Under the pieces are notes generated by a model. That model was not told where the DNA came from. It searched no databases and worked only from the letters and a program-made list of their open reading frames with translations. Position numbers and translations under genes: made by a program. From Aplidium turbinatum (lineage: Eukaryota; Chordata; Ascidiacea; Aplousobranchia; Polyclinidae), in the NCBI GenBank assembly GCA_918807975.1, contig OU964918.1:48158477-48222476 (forward strand): DNA of 64,000 bases, given 5' to 3'. Shown here in pieces: positions 37,898 through 49,430 of this stretch. Position 1 is the stretch's first letter, and the number at the start of each line of letters is the position of its first letter.

Positions 37898-40621
37898 AAA
37901 GAGTATTTGAGAAATTGATGAAATCTGGTGAAAAAAGAATTCTTATCACAACGTTATTTTGGTTATTTCTTTGTAGCGTTTGCAATTCATGGATGTTGTG
38001 TGCTGCTTCCTCTGTGTCCTTTACAAAAAAAATTCTTCATAAGCTTTTTTTAAAAACACGCAATGAATTAATCAACCTTGCTTACTTAACTCGACCTGGC
38101 ATGGGACGGGATCAAAAACTTTCCCTACATTAGCTTAGAAATTTTACGAAAAGAACTAATTTTGCTGCAAAGCTGATTTTTCTTAACTTTTACTTATTAT
38201 TCTTTTTTGCATTATTTAAACCTGATTTGGATATTTTTGAAACTTTACAATAAGTATGAGGTGGTAGAGAATTTTCTTCAAAATCTTTGCATTTTAACAA
38301 GCGGCGTAAAAATGACCGAATTTGTATAGGCCCTAGTCATTGTTTGCACAGTGGCCGCGCTTACCCATGGATCGAGAGCGTTAATCACACCAATAGTTTT
38401 TCCTTGCCATAAATTAATCCCATATGGTATATTTTTTTTCAATCCAAGTACTTTTTGTTTCTAAAATACGGATCAACAATAAGTTGATTCAGAGTGTCCT
38501 GTAGTAACGACAGCAAACTTTTCTAACCAGGAATGATCGGCTCCTTTACAATTTTGCATTTTACTATTTCTGAATATAGGCTACATTTAACAAAAATGTA
38601 TAATCTTACATCACGAGACGTGAACATTTTCTTCTTGTATTTTGTAATTTAGAAACTATTTGACATGTTTTTTAAAGCTACATTGATTTTATAGTGCAGC
38701 AAGCCCGACGCCCGTTCCAGATTTAACAACCAAGGATTACCTTAACCTAAAATTTATACTTCACGCGTATAGAGATACTTAATCACAACACAACAGTTCT
38801 CACGCAGTATCACAACCAGGTAATAATACTATTTCCGGTTCTCGAAATGCACATATTGAACTTCACATGCACTGTATGTACCTAAATCAAAAGTGACAAC
38901 GAAATTCCTTGACAAAAGAGGGTGAATAATATACACTGTTCCGGGCTCAATATGGAGATCTAAAAAGAAGATAATTTGAATAACTAAAATCAAACTTTTC
39001 AAAAAGAAAAGTTGGTATGCAAAAAATAAAACAGCCCACCCAAATACTATATAGTCCAAATCTGTTCTGAACCACTGAACGTCAATAACGTTGGCTGGTG
39101 TTATTAAAACCGTCGATGAATTGTATTTCTTCAGAACCAGTGGCGGAAATTGGAAGCAATACACTAGCAACATGCCTCCAAACATGAGATTAAAAGATAG
39201 AGATTTGAGTTAAACAAGTAGCCTAATGGCTTAGAACTCAACTTGATTGAAGGATCCAAACAATTATAAACAGAAAATAGTGACACATTTCTAAAACATA
39301 ATATAAAAAGTTTTGGCTACCGACAACACTGTTGTCGTTCCTTCCAAAGCCAAAGTAACCTACCTGTTTTTGAAAAGCAACATCAAATCGTTAACTCACC
39401 GTTGTTAGTCAATCAACAAAAAGCTGTCATCTCTCGAAGCATTATTACAACGGCAGGCAAAATCTGAATGGAAAATGAAGACATGTTGCAAAATAATAAA
39501 GCTAGTCCCCCACTCAGTTGTTGGGCTTCAGAAAATGGAAAGATAAGGTTCTAATCACACTAGTAGACCTCCGACACAAACGAGAGTAGAGTGTCCAGCT
39601 CCTTTCTTTCGGTCACACACATTACGTACAGCAACTCAATAACTCCTGTCCATTACAGTATTCTGCGGCTTACAGCAGTGACACTATCATTAACCAAGGA
39701 CTACACGTCTCTCACCTTTAACAACTTTTTTAACCTTACAGGCATTCCACCAGATGAGTTTGTCTCTAATCACTTAACTCAGTCAAGTATGTAAATTGAA
39801 AAAATTTTTCTCAGCAATATGTGCCCCAATTTACCTTCGAATAATTTTGAAGGTCAACTAAAATATAACACCGGCGACTTATTGAGTCTAAAAGACTACA
39901 AGCTTGTTAAAAGAGTGAACTGGTAACGCGAAGAAATTTTTTTCGTTATTTCCAAGCACAAAAATGACGATGGCAACCTGAATTGTGACTAAACGTTGAA
40001 ACAATATAGCCTAGAGTTAACACTATGCTAAATAATTGTAGAATTGATTAATGCTCTTTCTTTGCCATGGCAGAACAAGTCAAGTATCAAGAGCAAGTTT
40101 GCGCCAACGATTTTCAATTTTTATTCAACTCATCAGATGCCACTTTTGTTTTTTAGAATGTTTAAAACTACCAAATATCGCAAGATTTAGTTTTGATAGA
40201 GTTAATAAAATACCTGGAATAGAATAGGTGGTATGCACAAAGTTTATTGAAACTTTTCTTTAAGTTTCCAAGAGCGTCAACGTTCGTCCGGATTACAGTA
40301 AAAGATTCTTGAAGTCTTGAAGAACACAAGTAAAGGTATCGTCATTCAAAACAAGGCCTTCTGCTACATTTGACAGATGAAATGTAATGCAGTTGCTGCT
40401 CGTGTGGTTTGTAGTCTTTTTCTTACAGCCAAATTTGTTTAGTTAGGCTACCAATCAAAAGGCTACATCTTGATCTCTGGATCCACCGATTGATCAATGC
40501 TGAAGCTTCCCGGATATTTGCAACAGTTCAAACAAAGGCTGTAGGCTACTAGGCACATTTGATATACAGTAGGCTACAGTAGGTTCGGCAAAAGCTTAAA
40601 AGATAGCTCCGCTTGGATAAG

Positions 40622-40925
40622 TCCGCCCTGATAGCTTAGTTGGTTAGCGAGTGACTTCGTGAATGAAGTAGCTTCAAAACCAAGCTGCGCTGGTTCAACT
40701 CTTGCGGTGTGCGCTTGAGCAACGCACGTGGACGGCTCTCCATTCAACGGCATCTAAGGGATGGAGTAATTCCCGGCAACAACGCTTCAACAATCGAAAA
40801 CTTCACTGTCAAACTCGGCGCCCTGCCTGCGTCGGTGGTTCAAAGCCTCTATAACTATGCGAAAATGTCAGGATTAAGCTCCTAAAGAAATTTTCCCAGT
40901 CCAAGGATAAACATTTAATCGATCA
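40622..40925 (+). repeat. SINE family 3, full-length copy
   Basis: tRNA-like head: A box TAGCTTAGTTGGTTAGCGAG, B box TGGTTCAACTC. Body CAACGGCATCTAAGGGATGG. Tail GGTGGTTCAAAGCCTCTATA, GTCAGGATTAAGCTCC and CCCAGTCCAAGGATAAA, ending in ATCAATCAAA. Confidence 0.82.
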
Positions 40926-41147
40926 ATCAAAAGATGTTAACAAATATTTAATTTGTGAAGAATTGCACAACGTCATTATGTCAATCGACAAGAGGTTTTA
41001 TGTGATTTCAAATATATTAAAAAATTTTGTAATTTGAAATATTACAAACTGCAATAAGGTAATCGACAAAACTTTTATGTGATCCAAATCACGAGATTCT
41101 ATTTCTCTTAAAAGGCGTTTTTGTTGTAAATAACACAACAAATAGCA

Positions 41148-41410
41148 CGGTGGGATGGCGCAACGGATAAGGCGTTAGCTTTCCAATTATGCAAACCTGG
41201 TTCGACTCACGACTTATGCCGGTTGTTGACAAACACCGCTCACTTCTACCCAGGGTGTAATAAATTGGGTGGGCGTAGTTGCTGAAGTAAAGGCGGCAGA
41301 GAGAAAGGAACTGGCTACCCTACTCTCGTTCGTGCCAAAGGCTTAGTACAATGAGAACCTTATCTTCTCATTCCCCGATGCTTGAATCAAGTATGGATCT
41401 CACCTTTACC
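41148..41410 (+). repeat. tRNA-derived SINE, family 2, copy 2
   Basis: A box TGGCGCAACGGATAAGGCG and B box TGGTTCGACTC, like an arginine-type tRNA. Body GGTGGGCGTAGTTGCTGAAG and GCTACCCTACTCTCG, tail AACCTTATCTTCTCATTCC. The partner on the minus strand is 7340-7592. Confidence 0.82.
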
Positions 41411-41522
41411 TTTAGCACAAACGAAGCAACAACTAATGACAAATACCGGTAGGCCCTACCTACACAATAAAATTATACAATCAAAAGTACACATCGAAGC
41501 GTCACATCTTGCTAACTCCAAT

Positions 41523-44500
41523 TTATGGATAATGATGAACATGAACGTTGTTGTTCGGATAGTAAGGCTGGTGGACATGTGGACCATACGTAGGAGTTGG
41601 AGCGGGAAGAGGATGGACATGTGCATGAGGATGTGCATATGTATAGTAATGGGAAGTCGGATTAGGATAGACATGAGCATACGGGTATGGATGAACATGT
41701 ACTACGTTTGTTGGCCGCATTTTCATTTCCACTCTTTTTAGTGAATAATGCTTGTTCTTCCACGATTTCCAACTTACTCCTCGTGGGGTGTATTGACCAC
41801 CCCTATAATAAAATCCATTTAGATTGGAATGGTGGCATCCCACGTACCACCAACCACCATGATACTGAACAGCACAAGACGCAGCAATTGTTACGTCATT
41901 GTCGCGATCTTTGGTAGAGAATGGGCGACTGTTATGGTAGCTGAGCGAATCACCTGAAACATATTTCTGCTTAGAAATATAATAGACAAAATAATAAAGG
42001 AATCATTAAAAACTTCGAAATGTGCGATAAATCAAACAGATGCAAACAGGCTAACACGAACTAATCCTCCAACCAATTGAATGCTCCACAACCGGTGCAT
42101 TTAGAGATATTGCAAGATGTGACGGAGGCATCCGGGGCGCAACTTTCCAAAAGGTACCATTAAAAAATCCCCTTTGAGAAACAAAAGAAAAACGCAAATC
42201 ATAGTTAAATTAAGTCATCCGCTTTCCATCGGCTGACTTGGCGCATAGGGTTAGGGCGGTGATAGGCTAGTCATTTCATTAATTTGGGTTTGATTCCCAC
42301 CACTGCCATTGCTCTTTTTTCTTCTGTAATTACCAAACAAACTTCAAAGGGGATTTTTTAATGGTAAAGTTGCATCCGGGGCAGCTAACCTTTTTAATTA
42401 CTTATAGTAACATTTTTACTTTTTTAGTAGCCTGTCTATGCTTTTGATAGAACATATTTTCTATAATATGCGTTACAGCGTAAATTGTTTATATCTTTTA
42501 TATTTTTAAGCCACGCTCCTGAGTAAAGAGTGTTACTGAATTTTAAAACAGACAAGTGAACTGAGGAGAAAATGCTTGATCACTGACGCAAGCTACACAA
42601 CATGGCTGTAATATTGGAAACGAGCCTTCAGTTTGTAAGAACTTTTTTCTTTCAGATTGTATCTGGTATTTCGCATTTTTGTTTTACGCATTTTCCATGA
42701 CCTCATAATTGGCCGCTGTTAAATATGCTTTCCTAACAACGTTGCGGCATTCCAGCATCAGCTCGAGCTCCAATAATAAGTTCAATCGTTTTAGTACCGC
42801 AGCTATGTGGGCGTTTTTGTTGAAGTCTGAGTACATGTTGAGATCAAATAAAAGCTATTTGTTTGTATATGAGAGTTTGTTAAGAGATAGTTAGACGTCA
42901 GGGACTCCGTGAAACAATGTCAGAAGTGTCGGTGTCAGTCGGTGTTAGAAGTGGGATAGCCTTCCTTGAAACAGTACAGTAGTGACAGTTTCATGTATTG
43001 CTCATGACATTGCCTACATGTTACAGCAAATAATTCATAAACAAGAACACTTCAAAGGAAACTTCATTCATTCAATCTCCGTGACCGGACCTGCATTCGT
43101 AGCTCAAAGCGTGGACGTCGCTTTCATAGCATCTGGACTGGAAGCCAAACTCCAGGCCTCATTTTGCACGGCAAACAGGATTGCCATGTTGGCGATTTTA
43201 ACGTCAAATTTTGGGTTGGTTTGGCGTTGGCTTCTTCCAGTCCAGATGTTGTTATAGAGAAGTCCACGCTCAAAGTCTTTCTACGTATGCGAAACTGCAA
43301 GAATTAAGCTCTCATAGAAGTTTTTTCTGCTCAAAGACAAAAATTCCGGCAATCAATCATTTACAAACTAGCAAAGCTTTGATGAAGTGTTGATTTCATC
43401 TTTTCTTCCGTACCTGCATTTCCAGTGTAACCAGAAATTCGTAGTTTGTAGTTTGAACCTTCATTTTCTATCCAAAATGACCTAAAGAATATAAAAAATC
43501 TAATAATGCAGCATCGATATTAATGTACAGTATAGGTTACTAGACATACATCTTACAGTACAAGAAACATTCCTGAAAAATCCGAAACAAAAATATTTCA
43601 AAATTTTACCATGGCATACTGCACATAGCGTAGGGGAGACCGGGGATACCTCGGATAAGGCATTTGACGTCACAGTAGAGTATTGTTAAATCACGTTTAC
43701 CAAAGCTTTGTGGGTCCATTACAAATCAGGATAAAGTTTGCAAGTATGTCTGGTTTTCTTAGAAAGTTGAGGCCGAAAAAGTAATTTTATCAGTGATATC
43801 AAGATTTTAAAATTGTACGTATAAGGTCATAATTCCGTTACAGTTAACCAAAACAAACTTTTTTATTGATTGAGGTTGTAGTTAGAAAGCAATACTCAGA
43901 TAAGCAAGTGATGATTTTGACCAGCAGTTAATCAGGTAGCCATATTTTTTTCATTTACCTGTAGTCACGTGGTCGGGGATACTTCGGACACAATGGCCGA
44001 AGTATCCCCGTGGAAAAAATCAAACTTAAACAAAATCTTATTTTCAGATCTTTTGAATAATTTATTGGATTTTAAAGACATAATGGTTGGGACATATAAA
44101 AAAAAACAAATATTTTGTATTAACTGTCAAATCAACTCAAAACGTCTGCATAAAATTGCTGTCCGAGATGACCCCAGGCATGTTCGAAATTACCCCGGTA
44201 CCGGGGTGACTTTGGACATTTGAGGACCGTAGAAATTATGCTTTTTATAAGCATTTCCGGTTTTCTGAAACAAACGATACTCCTACCCTGTTTTGGCAAA
44301 GCTTTAAGGTTTACAACAAAATAACATTTACGAACTTGCTGTGTAATTTTAAAAAAATATGGTCTGTTTTCAAAAAATCGTCCGAGCTATCTCCGGTCTC
44401 CCCTACATATTATTTCGAAGCAAAGTTTGTTAAAAAAAAACGATTTTGTTTTGCTATGAATTCAAAGTAGAAACGTAACGCACTTCGATGATTCTTCCAT

Positions 44501-46562
44501 TATTGCTGAACACTGGTGTTTAGCACCAACACCTTTTGAGATGTTTCGTTTTGAATCCAATCGTATGTAATATAATTTAATTTCATTTCGAATAAAGTTC
44601 TTTGCAGCAAATATACTCTAGATTTTATCAGCAAAGTACTGTACCGGTATGAAGCAACAGCTACTTTGCCTTCCCAGTCTTCCATTTCAATGTAAAGTTC
44701 ATGTGCTCTCGATTTAGTTATGATGTGAATATTTTCCAAACCTTCACAATCCAAAAATCTTCTTAGTTATTTATCCTAGTTATTTAATCTAGACTGCTGC
44801 TGTACTAGGCTCATTTCATTGTTATATATAACTTAAAAACTACCTTGTTAAGTTTTTAGATAATATTTCATAATACGCAGAGATTGTTAAATTTATTTCG
44901 GCTGATTTTATGAAAGGGAGGCTAATAAGCATCTATCGGATTAGCCCATAGCGCAAAATAATCTCCATGACTCACATAGAAATTACCAAGTAAAAATTTA
45001 AGAAACAAAATGAAACCGATAAAGCGAAAAATATTTTCTTGCAAAAACTGGTAATTAGCTTATAGCTGCAGCACAAAATATTTTGGATTTGTGCTTACCG
45101 AGCCAATAATCTCCTGCGGGATTCCCGAAACCAGCTTTGTATTCCGCCCACGTCTTGTAAAAATCTTGATTTCCAGTTTTTCTTCTTTGAAATACCTGGT
45201 AATTTCATTGGAATCAACAAATAAACGCCTCACTGTTGTTTCGCATCATATGCACTGAGTTTAACCTTCAGCCGAAAACTTAACTCTGTCAACCTCGGTG
45301 ACCGGGCCTACAGCAGTGATTCAAAGCCTCTACAGTCTATTATAGTATGCGAAACTGCCAGTATTAAGCTCTGCAAGAAGCTTTTCCAGTCCGAGGATAA
45401 AGATTCAATCAATCAAACCCGTCTTGTTACACTTTCGAGCATAGATAGATAAATTTTTGATGTTTGTTTTACAAAATCCTACATAAGTTTCATAAAGCTA
45501 AGATTTAGAATTAGCTGCACTGCACACAGTCAGTAAGAATGTTCAAAACAAAATATTGCAAACTTACCAAATATTTCGTTTCGTTTTACCAAAAACTAAT
45601 TATCTTATTTTTCTTTTTAACCAATAAAAACGAACATTTCCGAAGGTAGAAAGCACACTGCTGTTGAAATGAATAGCCGTGCGCGTATAGTTTATCCAAG
45701 AATTATTACAAATCGTTCAGGTGTACATGATCAGTACAAAGACAATCAAACGTTTCTCAACCTTAAACTTTAAGTAAATTTGACTGTTGTGATATTTCTT
45801 TTTAATTTTGTCTCTAATTACTTATCATAATGTAAAGTTTTGTATCATTTTACTAAAAAACCGTTTTGATACGTCTGCCCTCCCACAACTTTATGTGTAT
45901 GTTACAAAAATTGCGTAAATCCTAGTTATGCTCTATGACTTACCAAATAATTATGTCCTCTTTTGTTAAACTGACAATAAACTTGAATACGAATTCCGCT
46001 CACAAATATATAATATGTTCCGTCACGACTATGTCCGTCGTGGTATATTTCATCACAACTAGAAGCTATAGTGTGACTGTGAACAGCTGTCTCAGGCCCA
46101 TGCGCGTGGTGACCTGGTCATAATGAATAGATTATTTTTAAAACTTTTACTCTCTGCGTTTGTCAACATTTTACGTACAGTTTTTAACTTTGCATCATCA
46201 TGTCATTTTGTTATATATTTTATTGATTCGCTTACTTATTCCACTGCTCCTTCTACAAGCTATTTGCTTAGCGTAGACTGCAGGCATATCTATAATAATG
46301 TTCTGAATAAGCAAAGCAAATTGATTTTAATAAAATTACCAACACAGAGTCCTCCCATTCCATTGATTCTGCTTTCTATTCTAGCAAGAACATGTCGGTT
46401 TTGGTCTGCTTGGTATTTCAGCTGGTTTGTTTTCAGTTCAATCCGGCTTATTGCAGTGTCCTCAGACTCCGTACTGCAATGCACAGTAACTTGGCGAGCT
46501 GAACGAGCCACCTTTGCAACAACCACCATCACAAACACGACATTTAACAAATGCACAAACAT
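41523..46562 (-). CDS. FReD5: inverted FReD4-like gene with His-rich tail
   Basis: Minus-strand exons 46562-46340, 46113-45944, 45195-45099, 44741-44645, 43481-43414 and 41953-41523, phases 1-0-1-2-1, giving 361 residues. The Met at 46562 was chosen because the following [14 protein letters not shown] aligns with the FReD4 signal peptide. Stalk [36 protein letters not shown]. Fibrinogen motifs: [69 protein letters not shown] and MKMRP. The tail (about 58 residues) is His/Tyr/Pro-rich: [42 protein letters not shown] replaces the GGQC motif of its relatives. Exon 2 has a His-rich start ([14 protein letters not shown]). Introns 4 and 5 carry transposons. Confidence 0.92.
42139..42373. mobile_element. 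Mutator-like MITE with a tRNA-like core
   Basis: 235 bp in FReD5 intron 5. Ends GCAACTTT / AAAGTTGC, with inverted repeats around CCATTAAAAAATCCCCTTTG. A perfect 9-bp duplication ATCCGGGGC lies at 42130-42138 and 42374-42382, the size typical of Mutator-like elements. The middle (about 42230-42312) looks like a tRNA gene: TTGGCGCATAGGGTTAGGG (A box) and GGGTTTGATTCCC (B box). Confidence 0.82.
43258..43365 (+). repeat. SINE family 3, tail fragment
   Basis: CTCAAAGTCTTTCTACGTAT, GCGAAACTGCAAGAATTAAG and CAATCAATCA match the family 3 tail. In FReD5 intron 5. Confidence 0.55.
43630..44405. mobile_element. 776-bp inverted-repeat element of unknown family
   Basis: Left end GTAGGGGAGACCGGGGATAC; inverted right end GTAGGGGAGACCGGAGATAG. 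The motif GGGGATAC(C/T)TCGGA or its inverse recurs inside (near 43976, 43994, 44160 and 44200), so the element is built from partial repeats of its own ends. No transposase is seen and the target duplication is unclear. In FReD5 intron 4. Confidence 0.75.
45300..45420 (+). repeat. SINE family 3, tail fragment
   Basis: GATTCAAAGCCTCTACAG, GCGAAACTGCCAGTATTAAG, TTTTCCAGTCCGAGGATAAA and CAATCAATCAAA. In FReD5 intron 2. Confidence 0.7.
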
Positions 46563-46945
46563 TTTTGTTACTTGCCCTTGCAAAAACAAATTAGTTTGAT
46601 CACTTGACGTTTGTTCAACTGACTATAAACTCCTCGACTTTTAATGGTTGACTTAGCGGATTGCTTTATGAGAATGCGACGCTCTTGGTAAAAAATGGGC
46701 CTAATCTCATATTTTCGTTGATGATGTACCAAAACAAACCGACTTATTGAAAAAGGTTGTGTTGATGATAGCATATTAAATACTTACACACATTTACCTG
46801 CCGAGATAAACGTTTGTGTCAAATCAATAACTTTGTCTAATTTTTTACTTGACAAAAAGTCTTCCAAAATACGATTATTATGCGATCGAAAGTTCAATAG
46901 ATGCTGTTAACAAATTTAAAACTTTGATTTTCTTTATTGCCATGC

Positions 46946-47629
46946 GTTATATTGTTGTAAGTAACACCACCTAAAACTTACTCGTTATATTGTTGTAAGT
47001 AACACCACCTAAAACTTACTCGTTATATTGTTGTAAGTAACACCACCTAAAACTTACTCGTTATATTGTTGTAAGTAACACCACCTAAAACTTACTCGTT
47101 ATATTGTTGTAAGTAACACCACCTAAAACTTACTCGTTATATTGTTGTAAGTAACACCACCTAAAACTTACTCGTTATATTGTTGTAAGTAACACCACCT
47201 AAAACTTACTCGTTATATTGTTGTAAGTAACACCACCTAAAACTTACTCGTTATATTGTTGTAAGTAACACCACCTAAAACTTACTCGTTATATTGTTGT
47301 AAGTAACACCACCTAAAACTTACTCGTTATATTGTTGTAAGTAACACCACCTAAAACTTACTCGTTATATTGTTGTAAGTAACACCACCTAAAACTTACT
47401 CGTTATATTGTTGTAAGTAACACCACCTAAAACTTACTCGTTATATTGTTGTAAGTAACACCACCTAAAACTTACTCGTTATATTGTTGTAAGTAACACC
47501 ACCTAAAACTTACTCGTTATATTGTTGTAAGTAACACCACCTAAAACTTACTCGTTATATTGTTGTAAGTAACACCACCTAAAACTTACTCGTTATATTG
47601 TTGTAAGTAACACCACCTAAAACTTACTT
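46946..47629. repeat. 38-bp minisatellite, 18 units
   Basis: Eighteen head-to-tail units starting GTTATATTGTTGTAAGTAAC and ending CTAAAACTTACTC. By eye, 17 units are identical and the last differs at its final base. Each unit carries GTAAGT and, 13 bases later, its inverse ACTTAC. It lies about 385 bases upstream of the FReD5 start codon. Confidence 0.97.
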
Positions 47630-48189
47630 GCTCTAAATATCAGCACTTTACAGTATAATAATATCCAAAACTTTGATCGTAATCACGACATGTTGCCACT
47701 GTTTGTTTTTTGTTTCTGGAAATGAATAACTGTTGACAAACGCATCGTCCGACATTTAAATCAACATAGACTTGTATCTACTGTGACATTTCGTAACTTT
47801 AATTAAATGATCACTATTCATTTTGGTCACTTGAAACTCTTTGCTTTGAACATGCTCATGATCGAAACTTGTTCTCTATCTAAAATAATTGAATGTCGGT
47901 AAGATTCATGATATCTATCAACATATTGCTTCGGATCTTACTAGCACTCAATTAAGTGTGCTTTCCTCTAATAACTATCAGTTGATGATTAAATATTGCT
48001 AACTTACTGCGATTATTATCATTGGTCTAATCGAAAATTTACAAAGAATTTTATTCATGATTTTCTTTACATTAGTCTCGGACGCTACGTCATAAGTTAC
48101 GTAGGCTACTGTAAAATTTCTCATTAAAAAAACAAAATATTTTGTTTATGATTTATATAAGAAAGAATCATTGTGGCAGAATTAGTGGT

Positions 48190-48237
48190 GCGATACTGAC
48201 GAGCCCAGCCTCATGGGCGAAACACGGTGTCTATCGC
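48190..48237 (+). ncRNA. Hammerhead self-cleaving ribozyme (type I, short helix III)
   Basis: Helix I GCGATA (48190-48195) pairs with TATCGC (48232-48237). Core CTGACGA (48196-48202). Helix II GCCC (48203-48206) pairs with GGGC (48215-48218) around an 8-base loop. Core GAAA is 48219-48222. Helix III pairs ACA (48222-48224) with TGT (48228-48230). The cleavage nucleotide is C at 48231, within GTC. Every invariant position of the hammerhead (CUGANGA, GAAA, UH, 10.1-11.1 G-C) is met. Metazoan copies of this small form are usually carried by SINE-like, Penelope-like or retrozyme elements. Activity is not proven. Confidence 0.82.
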
Positions 48238-49350
48238 TGTCAATTCTTGCTACAAATCGGCTGCCGAGAAACATATTATAAATGTATTTTATGCAAAATT
48301 GAAAATATAATAAATAGCAACTATGTAAAAAGCTTTATGTTGCCTTGTCTCAGTAGTGTATGCTAGTCGATTTGAAATAGCATGTGATGTTCAGCAACGT
48401 GAGTGTCTGCAGGTGCAAACAGAAACTCATTGGTGTTGCTACTGTAGCCTGGTATCGTTCAAGATTGTATATCATAGAACTTTGGGTAGTACCGTAAACG
48501 TGTGACTCCTAAAATGAAAACAGAATTGGATTCAAATCTTTAGGACTAAATTGAAGTCTTTTATTTTAAATGGTCTTCAGTTACCTACCTACCTCTTAGG
48601 CTGACATAATCTTAAAATATAATCACAGTATCATTTTTTTTGCAAAAATGAAAACAAATGAGCTTGTTTTGTCGTTTTTTTGGGAGGAGGGTGAGGGCAC
48701 GTGACCAAGTGCCCTAAATCTTACATGATAACGAGCCCAACAGTATTTCGAAATATTTTGTTTCGGCACAAAAGTCGTTGTTTAATTACATTTCGTTTCT
48801 AAGTAAAAAAAAATTGAAAACTTTTCTTGTCCATTTTTTTTGATAAAATATTTTGTTTTAAATAACCTTATCAAATAGTTATAGTAATTATTGGTTAAAT
48901 GGATTTATGTATAAACTATTGTTTAAAATTTCATGAGCGTGCTGAAAGTCCCCTCATTTCTCTAGATCTCAACAAAGTCGTCAACATGTCATCATCAACG
49001 GTGTGCACAATTAGTTTCATTTAATTGTATGTAAACAGCGTTGAGTGACACAACGCATACTGAGCAGCTGGATTTGTGATAGGATTTTAATCACAACAAG
49101 GAAAGAAAGATTTGCAATTCATTTCAACAGCAAGTATTAGCAGACAGCTCATGTCCTGAACAATCGATGTAATGGAATAAAAAAATAGTGATCTTATAAT
49201 TGTGTGAAAAGTTAAGAATTACTTACAGTAAGCCACAGAAATACACTACTTTTTGGGTTTAAACTTTTAAGATTTTGAAGCAATAATTAATTTTTAAGCT
49301 TGGTAGGTTTGAAGTGAACATCGTTGTGATTGTTGTAACCTATCAACAAC

Positions 49351-49430
49351 CAATTGAAGACGGGAAACACGTGTCTATCGCTGCCAATTCTTGCTTCACT
49401 CGACTGCCAAGAAACACATGTTTTTGGAAA
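49351..49430 (+). repeat. Decayed relative of the hammerhead-bearing repeat
   Basis: GGGAAACACGTGTCTATCGC and TGCCAATTCTTGCT parallel 48217-48252 (GAAACACGGTGTCTATCGC, TGTCAATTCTTGCT), and CGACTGCCAAGAAACA parallels CGGCTGCCGAGAAACA. The CTGACGA core and helix II are missing, so it should not cleave. Same orientation as the intact motif, about 1.15 kb away. Confidence 0.65.

Larger units (their letters stand above)
37898..41522. other. Intergenic between tail-to-tail FReD4 and FReD5
   Basis: Holds two SINEs near FReD5 (40622-40925, 41148-41410). A 118-codon minus frame at 38829-39185 is hydrophobic but matches no family I know. The region separates the arms of an inverted gene duplication. 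Confidence 0.6.

Noticed and set aside
38829-39185. 118-codon minus-strand frame between FReD4 and FReD5, hydrophobic in its middle
   Set aside because: No recognised domain, no splice context and no relative in the window; AT-rich DNA gives such frames by chance.
43969-44223. 84-codon plus-strand frame
   Set aside because: Lies wholly inside the inverted-repeat element at 43630-44405 and shows no domain.
46123-46599. 158-codon plus-strand frame
   Set aside because: Mirror of FReD5 exon 1 and part of intron 1 on the opposite strand; the minus-strand reading is clearly the coding one.
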